From NCBI GenBank assembly GCA_034432155.1, contig DAOUCP010000065.1:1-37976 (forward strand): 37,976 nt of DNA. The letters run 5' to 3'. Position 1 is the stretch's first letter. Each line of letters opens with the position of its first letter. A model generated the notes under the pieces. That model saw only the letters and a list, made by a program, of their open reading frames with translations, was not told where the DNA came from and did not search any database. Below are positions 31,952 through 37,976 of this stretch, one piece after another. Source of the DNA: DAOUCP01 sp034432155. GTDB taxonomy: Bacteria > Chloroflexota > Anaerolineae > Epilineales > Epilineaceae. The position numbers were made by a program, and so were the translations under genes.

Positions 31952-33181
31952 CTAAGCACCGAAGCGCCGCAAGCGGCCAGCGTGGGCCAGTGCCAGTGGT
32001 AGAAGGGTGTTCGCTGGAAACAGGCCGAGGTTGCCGCTACCACATGCCCGCTCGCCAAACTGGGCAATGCGGCTCGGCATTGCTCGGCGACCCCAGAGCA
32101 AGGTGGGCACGGGGTGCCAACTGTGCTGGCGCAAGACCGCCGGTGTGCTGTGATCGCCCGTCACAATCAGAACCTCAGGGCCCAGCGCCACCATCCGCGG
32201 CACCTCGGCGTCCACGGCCTCGATCTCCGCTACCTTGTCGTCGAACTTCCCATCCTCGCCGTAGCTGTCGGTCTTCTTGACGTGCAGGAAGAAGAAGTCA
32301 TGGTTGTTCCAGTGCGAGACGAGAGTATCCACGGCGTCTGCCGGCCGGTCCCCGTCACATGGCAGGATGGTCATGCCCACCAGCGACGCGAGGCCACGGT
32401 ACATGGGATAGCCGGCGATCGCTGCGGCGTGGAGGCCAAATGCCGACTCGAAGGACGGGAGTGCCACCGGACTACCCAAGGCGCGGAGGAGCACCCCATT
32501 GGCCACGGCCTCGGAAGCCAGGATCTGCCGCGCTGCAGCAAGCCAGCGATTCAGCAGTGCCGCGGTGGCCCGACCAGATTCACTGCCGCTCTGGTCTTCC
32601 ACGGCCCGCGGGGGCACGCCGGTCTGCAGGGGATCCGTCTCGCCAAGTTCGCCGCCGAGGTCTGGGCCACGTAGGACGAGCACGAATCGGTGTTCCCTGA
32701 CCGGTCGAACGAAGACTCGGTAACCTTCGAGTATGGTAGCTGTCTGGCGCTCTAGCAGTCCGGTCAGACGCTCGCACTCGGCGGTGGCGATGCGACCGGC
32801 GCGACGATCCACAATCCGTCCGGCGCTGTCGAGGGTGGCAAAGTTGCCGCGGGCTGCCAGGTCGCCAGGCTGGAGCGGAAACCCGATGCCCAGCGCCTCC
32901 AGCACACCACGGCCGACGCGAACGCGCAGCGGATCGTAGCCGAACAGGGCTAGGTGGGCTGGTCCGCTGCCCGGCTCGATGCCGAGGCCGATTGGCACGC
33001 TCAAGCCAGCCGAGCCCTCTCTGGCCAGGCGGTCAAGGTGCGGGGTATGGGCCGTCTCGAGCTCGGTCAGGCCATCGGGCGTCAAGGGCAGTCCGCCGAG
33101 CCCATCCATGACCACGAGGATGATCTTGCCGCCCGTCTGGTAGAGCTCTTGGACCAATTGGCGATCGTGTGTCGTGACCAT
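31952..33181 (-). CDS. apgM: Archaeal-type cofactor-independent phosphoglycerate mutase
   Basis: This alkaline-phosphatase-superfamily enzyme interconverts 3- and 2-phosphoglycerate. The product is 409 residues from ATG 33181. The metal-binding VVMDGLGGLP has D26. The likely phosphoserine is S72 in EPGSGPAHLALFGYDP. The C-terminal metal motifs are KKTDSYGEDGKFDDKVAEIE and GDHSTPAVLRQHSWHPVP. An upstream in-frame ATG (33247) would add 22 residues with no family similarity. rimO begins 16 nt after the stop. I did not find a convincing promoter upstream. Confidence 0.92.
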   Translation of the reverse strand: MVTTHDRQLVQELYQTGGKIILVVMDGLGGLPLTPDGLTELETAHTPHLDRLAREGSAGLSVPIGLGIEPGSGPAHLALFGYDPLRVRVGRGVLEALGIGFPLQPGDLAARGNFATLDSAGRIVDRRAGRIATAECERLTGLLERQTATILEGYRVFVRPVREHRFVLVLRGPDLGGELGETDPLQTGVPPRAVEDQSGSESGRATAALLNRWLAAARQILASEAVANGVLLRALGSPVALPSFESAFGLHAAAIAGYPMYRGLASLVGMTILPCDGDRPADAVDTLVSHWNNHDFFFLHVKKTDSYGEDGKFDDKVAEIEAVDAEVPRMVALGPEVLIVTGDHSTPAVLRQHSWHPVPTLLWGRRAMPSRIAQFGERACGSGNLGLFPANTLLPLALAHAGRLRRFGA

Positions 33182-33261
33182 CGGCAATCCGTTATTGACA
33201 TAAGCATGCAGCCCGGTTCTGTCGTTCCGATGGCTGCCCGACGGCAACCAGGTGGCCGCCG

Positions 33262-33290
33262 TTGACCGCCCCAGGGGCCTGATCTAGAAT
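33262..33290 (+). promoter_or_regulatory. Promoter of the small lipoprotein gene
   Basis: -35 TTGACC at 33262-33267, 17-nt spacer, -10 TAGAAT at 33285-33290. Predicted start near 33297 gives a very short leader that still contains GGAGG at 33300-33304, 7 nt before GTG 33312. Confidence 0.7.
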
Positions 33291-33311
33291 CGTCGCCTTG
33301 GAGGTGGCGTA

Positions 33312-33734
33312 GTGTCCAGCAGGATCGAACCCAGCGCAGCCCTGGCAGCAGGGCTCGCTCTGTCCCTCCTGGCCGCTTGTAGCCGCAGTCCAGCTGGTTC
33401 GGCGAACGTGCCTGACATCCCGGTGTACCCTGGAGCCCGGCTGACCGAGCAGACGAACCTGCCCGATCAGGACCCCATCGACACCTACACCGTGCCCGAC
33501 GTTGCTGAGGCCGAGGTCCTGGCCTGGTACCGCGAGCAGATGGCGAATCATGGCTGGCACGCCAAGACGGACCCGTCCGACAACGTGGTTCTGTATGTGG
33601 ACGAGGAGGGCTGCTGGGGCTTTGTGATGGCGACGCAGACCACCAATGGTCGCGATGTGCTCTTGCAACTCTCGCAACAACGGCCGGGTACCACCTGCGT
33701 GGCGTTCACCCCCGCGCCACCGGGCCGCGACTAG
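33312..33734 (+). CDS. Small predicted lipoprotein
   Basis: The product is 140 residues from GTG 33312 (GGAGG 7 nt upstream). A signal peptide with lipobox LLAAC (cysteine near residue 23) is followed by a short linker and an ~110-residue domain: VPDIPVYPGARLTEQTNLPD, DVAEAEVLAWYREQMANHGW, and a beta-rich end. The VYPGA and WYREQM pattern is seen in small exported proteins of unknown function. It probably depends on Lgt for anchoring. The end converges on the next gene with 5 nt between stops. Confidence 0.8.
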   Translation: MSSRIEPSAALAAGLALSLLAACSRSPAGSANVPDIPVYPGARLTEQTNLPDQDPIDTYTVPDVAEAEVLAWYREQMANHGWHAKTDPSDNVVLYVDEEGCWGFVMATQTTNGRDVLLQLSQQRPGTTCVAFTPAPPGRD

Positions 33735-33739
33735 AGCGC

Positions 33740-34399
33740 TCACGAGGAGCTGTCCGCCACTGCCGGCACTCGGTAGCTGGCCAGCACCTGGCGGATGACC
33801 GACTCGCTGGCAGCCCAGTCGGATGCCGCGACCGCGAAGTTGACCATCGAGAAGGTTGTGCCGTCGATCTCGAAGAGGGTCAGGCTGTGCATGGGCAGGC
33901 CGGAGCCGCGCTCGTACTCGATCTCGACGCGCATGGCGCTGCCCTCGCGGCCCAGGACATTCTCGCGGCCCAGCTCGCGGTAGCCCGGTTGCGCCGTCCA
34001 GCCGGTCAGTTTCAGGACGGAGTTGATGGTCTGTCCCAGCGCCGCCGGCGGCGTGCCATTGTCGAACTGGGTGACCGAGATCAAGCCACTACCCGCCGGT
34101 GGCTGAAAGACATAACCGACACGCACATCGCTTCCCGACTGGGCCGCGGGCTGTCGCTGGGCGACCCAGCCATCCGGAATCAGCAGGCTGAAGAGCTCGG
34201 TCTCCTCGCGAAAGGGCAGGAGCTTGTCAGGACTGAGCGGCGGCATGGCTGGGCCAGCAGCGCCCGGCGGTGGGGAGAGGGGAATCTCAATGACCTGGGC
34301 GCCGGCAGGGGTAGCCGTTGCGCCACTGGGGGTGATGGTTGGCGGCGGCGCACTGCAGGCCGCAACCAGCGGCAGCACCATGAGAACGCCCCTGCGCAC
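33740..34399 (-). CDS. Predicted lipoprotein with PsbP/DUF1795-like domain
   Basis: The product is about 219 residues. GTG 34399 is chosen because GGAGGT lies 7 nt upstream; ATG 34414 would add five residues. The signal peptide ends in the lipobox LVAAC, followed by a Pro/Thr/Ala-rich linker of ~40 residues. The domain begins LFSLLIPDGWVAQRQ, the pattern of small PsbP-like or DUF1795 proteins, and continues with SAMRVEIEYERGSGLPMHSL and FAVAASDWAASESVIRQVLA. The function is unknown. Confidence 0.72.
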   Translation of the reverse strand: MRRGVLMVLPLVAACSAPPPTITPSGATATPAGAQVIEIPLSPPPGAAGPAMPPLSPDKLLPFREETELFSLLIPDGWVAQRQPAAQSGSDVRVGYVFQPPAGSGLISVTQFDNGTPPAALGQTINSVLKLTGWTAQPGYRELGRENVLGREGSAMRVEIEYERGSGLPMHSLTLFEIDGTTFSMVNFAVAASDWAASESVIRQVLASYRVPAVADSSS

Positions 34400-34414
34400 T
34401 GTCTGCACCTCCAT

Positions 34415-34813
34415 CGAGGATCTTTGGTCCCGGAGTCCCGGTTGGCCGCCAACCGCGGTCGCGTGGCTTAAGATGCGCCGTGGGGCAGCCGGGCGATCCC
34501 GAGCATGGTCGCTCGTTGCACCATCGCTCGTGGCTGCAGGATAGCAGAGGCCCCAGGGGCACACAACTCTCGGGGACGGTGGGAACCGGCCTCGCCCGGC
34601 CAGCCAGGCCTCAGCCGAACGTCCACGTTCGGGAGATGCACATGCCCACTTAACGCCCTCTTCTGGTCACTCCGGCGGCTCTTGGGTCCCGATGCGCCGC
34701 GCCCAGATCCGGGCCGGGGTCATCACCTGACTCGGGATCGCCAGCATGCGGCAGATCTCCTGGTGCACTGGCTCGGGGGTGGTGGCCCGGCGTGGACGTT
34801 CCAGATACTCTGG
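34415..34813. other. Intergenic stretch with a possible transposase tail
   Basis: About 400 bases without a confident gene. A perfect 7-bp hairpin (CCGAACG/CGTTCGG, loop TCCA) lies at 34615-34632. On the minus strand, a frame ending at 34667 reads PEPVHQEICRMLAIPSQVMT and TPARIWARRIGTQEPPE, which looks like a real protein C-terminus, perhaps of a transposase. It runs up to the group II intron boundary and is then lost. I could not identify its family. Confidence 0.3.
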
Positions 34814-35492
34814 GTGCGCCGGCAAAGCCGGAGAGGTGCAGCGGATGCAAGGGCCGTACGGTGAAGGCCTAGCCAGCCACACCGGCCGCGAGTCATGCGG
34901 GTGAGGTCGTGAGGCCGGGCGCGAAGCGTTGACAGCGGCACGTGCGGGCCGGATGTTTAGCCACGTAGTATCTGCATGTCGTGGGCGCCGACGCGGTCCA
35001 GATCGACAAAAGGCCATACCGGGCGGGGCGTTTGTGGCGAGCCTCTCCCGCGCCCGCCGGGGTCGCAGACCCCGTGCACGCACGGAAACACCTCTCACGG
35101 AACCCGGGAGATTGCGTGTCCGGCCGTTGGCGGGGCGGCGTGGCGGGCCGCGTCGCGAAGTGGCGAGACGTATGGCGACGATGAACGGGCACGAGACCTC
35201 GGACCGGCGGATCGTACCGAAAAAGCCTCCGAACAACGGCGTGGCGGCGAATGGGTCCGTGTCGGCGGAGGGAGGTGGAGGGAAGCGGCCGGGCCAAGGG
35301 GAATCCGTTCCGGAGCGACATGTGCCGGACGCAGCGCCGGCTGGAGGGCACGCCAAGCGCCCTGGAGCGGATACGCGACGCAGCGAAGCGGGAGAAGCGG
35401 ATGAGGTTCACGGCGCTCTTCCCCATATCTGCCACGTCGATCACGTGCGGGTAGCCTACCAGGAATGGTCGCGGAGCGCTGCCCCTGGGATC
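34814..35492 (+). mobile_element. Group II intron fragment (5' RNA domains and start of the RT gene)
   Basis: The 5' end GTGCG at 34814-34818 fits the group II consensus GUGYG. The next ~360 bases, e.g. GGTGCAGCGGATGCAAGGGC and AGGCCTAGCCAGCCAC, then TCTCACGGAACCCGGGAGA, resemble the RNA part of bacterial group II introns. ATG 35181 begins the intron-encoded protein. The catalytic RT domains, maturase domain, and intron domains V and VI are missing. The fragment stops near 35490, where the IS remnant begins. The assignment rests on remembered family sequence, not a search. Confidence 0.65.
35181..35492 (+). pseudogene. ltrA: Group II intron reverse transcriptase/maturase, N-terminal fragment, frameshifted
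   Basis: The start reads MNGHETSDRRIVPKKPPNNG, matching the N-terminus of a common group II intron RT family. Around 35268-35275 the frame shifts, and the similarity continues as VEGSGRAKGNPF, TQRRLEGTPSALERIRDAAK and REKRMRFTALF in a second frame. Near 35420 it returns to the first frame as HICHVDHVRVAYQ and SAAPG. It then ends abruptly at the point where intact proteins continue AAPGVDG. Two frameshifts and loss of the catalytic domain make it non-functional. Confidence 0.65.
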
Positions 35493-36116
35493 TGTCGCGG
35501 TTTGGCCGGAATCGGACATTCGGGAGTCGCGACTTGTAGACTCGTAACAACGACCCAGGAGGAATGTCCGTGGCCAGACCGAGGCGGAGGAACTCCTCGC
35601 CAGCGGAGAAGGTCCGGATCGCCCGTGAGCACCTGATGGAGGGACGACCGGTGTCGGCGGTGGGCGAGGAGTTCGGTGTACGACCGAGCCAGCTGTACCA
35701 GTGGCGGGCGCAGCTGTTCGAGCAGGGCGCTTGTGCCTTTCGCAGACAGTAGGAACCGGAGCTGGCGCGCCTGCGAGCAGTTCGGCGGCCATGCGGCGCG
35801 GGCGATCACGGACGACGGTCCGCAGTTCGTTTCGAGGGACTTCAAGGAGTTCCTTCGGATCGCGGGTTTCCGGCACGTCCGAACGTCGCCCTACGATCCG
35901 CGGAGCAACGGCAAATGCGAAAGATGGTGGCTGACGGGCAGGGCGGTCATTCGCAGTCGGAGGCCACGGAGCGTGAAGGATGCGAGGCAGATTCGGACGG
36001 ACTTTGTTGCCTATTACAACGACGTTCGTTTGCATAGCGGGATTGGCTACGTGACGCCGAGGACGTTTGTCCCATTCACGCTCAACCAGCACGCCCTTCG
36101 CCCCCACCCTCGATGA
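35491..36116 (+). mobile_element. IS3-family insertion sequence remnant
   Basis: Sequence unrelated to the intron begins near 35491 (TGTCGCGGTTTGGCC...) and includes a leader, an OrfA-like start and the C-terminal half of an integrase-type transposase. No matching right inverted repeat (GGCCAAACCGCGACA) was found between 36060 and 36130, and the middle of the transposase is deleted, so the element is dead and its right end lost or degraded. I cannot confirm target-site duplications. Confidence 0.6.
35564..36116 (+). pseudogene. IS3-family transposase, internally deleted
   Basis: ATG 35564 (CAGGAGGA upstream) begins a helix-turn-helix OrfA: SSPAEKVRIAREHLMEGRPV, then FGVRPSQLYQWRAQLFEQGA. A TAG stop at 35750-35752 interrupts it after FRRQ; the same frame goes on briefly as EPELARLRA. 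From about 35780, in another frame, the integrase core appears: ITDDGPQFVSRDFKEFLRIA, HVRTSPYDPRSNGKCERWW and YYNDVRLHSGIGYVTP, containing the second Asp and the Glu of the DDE triad. Roughly 500 bp between them (first Asp, linker) is absent. The product cannot be functional. Confidence 0.75.
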
Positions 36117-36127
36117 CCGCCGAGTTG

Positions 36128-37333
36128 TCACCGGGCGGCGCTGGGCGTCGTACTGGCCGTTGCACTGACCGCGGCAGTTGCGGTCGCGCCAACCGTTGCC
36201 CGGACGGTGCCACCGGGCGGCGAGGGTGGCTCGTCGGTGGTGCCCAGCAGCACCAGCGGCAGACACAAGCGATGGGTGGCCTCCGGAGTGCCGGGCGGCG
36301 GGCTCGGCACCGTCGCTGTCGCGGTCGCCGGAGTGCCGGACGGGGGGCGCGTCGCCGTTATCGTCGCGGTCGCCGCTGCGGTGAAGCTAGGGGAAGGCTC
36401 GGCTGGCACGAGCTCGTCGGCGCCGATGTCCGCCGCGGCGCCCTGCGGGCGTGCGTCGCCGTCGAAGTCGTCGGCCACATCCTGGCGCACCGGTGCGGCG
36501 TCGATCGCTCGTGACGCCGAGGGAATCAAATGGAGATCCCCGTACCGGTCGTCGACGAACCACGCGCTGGAGGCATCCACGACGTTGAGGGCCAGCAACG
36601 CCATCGCCCCGTCCCGCTGCCAGATGGGCCCGTCGGTCAGGTTGCCGCGGATTACTCCGCGGCTGACCGGGAAGCGGTACTCGATCGCGCCATAGGCGAA
36701 CGTGCCGTGCTGGATCACGGTGTTGTGGAGGATCCGGAAGTCGCGGGCGTAGTTGACGCTGATGCCGATGTCTGCCGTCGGTGCGCCGGCGGATCGGTAG
36801 ATCATGTTGTTGCGGACGGTACCGCGTTGATGGTCGTAGGTCGTCTCGCCGTCGCGCGCCATGCGCGGGTCCGGTGCGGACAGACCCAGCGCGATACCAC
36901 GATCGCACTCGATGAACTGGTTCCGTTCCACCACGGTGTCCATCGCGTTGGGCCAGAACAGCACGGCGGGCCCCGCCAACTGACCGACAGGCGCCCGGAT
37001 CCGCCGGAAGACGTTGCCGAATCCGGAAGTCTGCTGGAGCCGCGTAATGCGCCGATCAGCGGCACGCTCACGATCCGTGACAGCCAGTTCATCAAAGGCG
37101 CACAATGGGACGTCATGGAAGCTGGGGCGACTGGCCGACAGACTTGTCTGGTTGCGAGCAATGATTCTGGATGGTGGTACAGGAGCTTGCCAGTCCGAGT
37201 GGTACAGCCCTTGTGCTGCAGGGCAGTGAGGCCGCCCGCGGTATCCCGGTGGCCGGGCTTGCCTGAGTCTGGCCGCCTCTTTGGCCCGGTCCGATTGCCC
37301 ACAATCCCGCCCCGATGCCGACTCGCGGCCCAT
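36128..37333 (-). pseudogene. Right-handed beta-helix surface protein, C-terminal part
   Basis: The reading frame ends at 36128. From about 37040 downward it shows parallel beta-helix coils: AVLFWPNAMDTVVERNQFIE, GTVRNNMIYRS, DFRILHNTVIQHGTFAYGAI and GVIRGNLTDG. A closing ADIGADELVPAEP follows, as in choice-of-anchor proteins. Next come a Thr/Pro/Ala-rich linker, HRLCLPLVLL and a short tail; an LPLVL motif near the C-terminus is common in secreted Chloroflexota proteins. Upstream of ~37040 the frame is open but not protein-like and has no signal peptide, so the gene has lost its 5' part. The original substrate (often polysaccharide) is unknown. Confidence 0.65.
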
Positions 37334-37626
37334 ATCTTCTGGAGACGACCAACGTGCTGTGGATGCGAATTGCGGACAATCTCCTGCTCATGGAGCCCAT
37401 TACCGGCACGCTCGCCAGCGGCGCGGTATACAACAGCTACCGCATCCTCTCGCCTGCCGAGGCAGAGCTGCTAGAAGTGGACGATCCTTCCATCGGCGTC
37501 TACGATCGGCTGACCACCTGGGTGCAAGACGCCCTTGCACGGGTCGTTCTCTTGACCAAGGGCCTGGACGTTGAGGCGGCGGCAGCGCTGGCCGACGCCT
37601 ACGTAGCGGCATCGCAAGCGCCGTGA
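37315..37626 (+). CDS. Hypothetical protein
   Basis: The product is 103 residues from ATG 37315. The sequence alternates hydrophobic and charged residues (NVLWMRIADNLLLMEPITGT; YDRLTTWVQDALARVVLLTK) and ends in an alanine-rich helix (VEAAAALADAYVAASQAP). It has no signal peptide, membrane helix or motif I recognise. Codon choice resembles the rest of the window. No clear ribosome site precedes the ATG. It could be a small soluble protein or a chance ORF. Confidence 0.4.
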   Translation: MPTRGPYLLETTNVLWMRIADNLLLMEPITGTLASGAVYNSYRILSPAEAELLEVDDPSIGVYDRLTTWVQDALARVVLLTKGLDVEAAAALADAYVAASQAP

Positions 37627-37976
37627 GGGGCGAGGGGCGATCGCTCGCTACCGCGCGCTGCGGATTGCTTTGGCGAGCCACACCACGCAGCTCCTGGCGC
37701 GACCGGCTTTCTGACGCGCGGCAGCAAGGTGCGGCGGCGCCTGGCGGCGGAGATGGAGACCTGCCGACGCGTGGCGCGACATCGAGGCGCTGGGGCATAT
37801 TCCGGGGCCTGGCGCGCACCCGTCGCTCCACCACCGGCTTCCGGCACCGGGCTGCGGGCCCAACTTGCTGCTGCCTGTCGGACACAGCCGGGCCGGGATC
37901 TTCAGCGACGGCGGCATTCGTCCGCACTTGGTCAGTTATTTGGGTGGGTCAGGCCAGTGATTGGCCAGGGTTCGGT
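37627..37976. other. No recognisable gene
   Basis: 350 bases without a confident gene. One plus frame reads WRDIEALGHIPGPGAHPSLH and PVGHSRAGIFSDGGIRPHLV before a stop near 37957; it resembles coding sequence but has no start or family I can name. It could be the end of a decayed gene. Other frames show nothing. Confidence 0.3.

Noticed and set aside
31936..32067. 44-residue N-terminal extension of RimO.
   Set aside because: It overlaps the end of apgM, has no similarity to RimO, and a better start with a ribosome site exists at 31935.
33182..33261. Promoter for apgM-rimO on the minus strand.
   Set aside because: A TATGTC box is present, but no acceptable -35 lies at 16-18 nt, so I did not list it.
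35491..36130. Complete IS element with both inverted repeats.
   Set aside because: The reverse complement of the left-end sequence is not found near 36060-36130, and the transposase is internally deleted.
1..37976. tRNA, rRNA or CRISPR features.
   Set aside because: No TPsiC-type motif in a tRNA context, no rRNA signature and no regularly spaced direct repeats were seen by eye; a tRNA scan would be needed to be certain.

Overview
The window is a high-GC bacterial chromosome segment. Its first 16.2 kb is a nearly unbroken (+)-strand translation supercluster: the end of tuf, the S10 operon, the spc operon with secY-adk-map, the alpha operon (rpmJ-rpsM-rpsK-rpoA-rplQ), then truA and the rplM-rpsI pair. 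Genes are packed with 1-14 nt overlaps or gaps of a few nt to a few tens of nt. infA and rpsD, which usually sit in this cluster, are missing from their expected places. A near-consensus promoter lies across the end of map and would drive the alpha genes separately. The gene content, many GT-C membrane proteins, and secreted proteins with Thr/Pro-rich tails (one ending in an LPLVLL-like motif) suggest Chloroflexota, perhaps near Thermomicrobia. The taxon is inference.

From 16.2 to 34.4 kb the layout changes to short transcription units on both strands. In order they are tlyA (-), a UbiA-family decaprenyl-phosphate phosphoribosyltransferase-like gene (+), a HEAT-like plus SUMF1/FGE-fold protein (+), a Pro/Thr-rich anchored protein (-), tyrS (+), an operon of lgt and a GT-C membrane protein (-), a run of three GT-C glycosyltransferases (+), then apgM-rimO-YvlD-like (-), and two small lipoproteins. 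Eight sigma70-type promoters can be read in this part, plus the one before rpmJ. Most have a -35 of TTGACC. Three are so close to their start codons (tlyA, the DPPR synthase gene, tyrS) that the mRNAs look leaderless.

The polyprenyl-phosphate phosphoribosyltransferase, the four polytopic GT-C proteins, Lgt and the lipoproteins point to active envelope work: lipid-linked sugar donors, glycan assembly and lipoprotein anchoring.

From 34.4 kb to the end the sequence is decayed accessory DNA. It holds the 5' part of a group II intron (RNA domains and the start of its frameshifted reverse transcriptase gene). That is cut by a remnant of an IS3-family element with a large internal deletion and an in-frame stop. 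Next come the C-terminal part of a right-handed beta-helix surface protein (-), a small hypothetical ORF, and 350 bases without a recognisable gene. I saw no rRNA, tRNA or CRISPR array.
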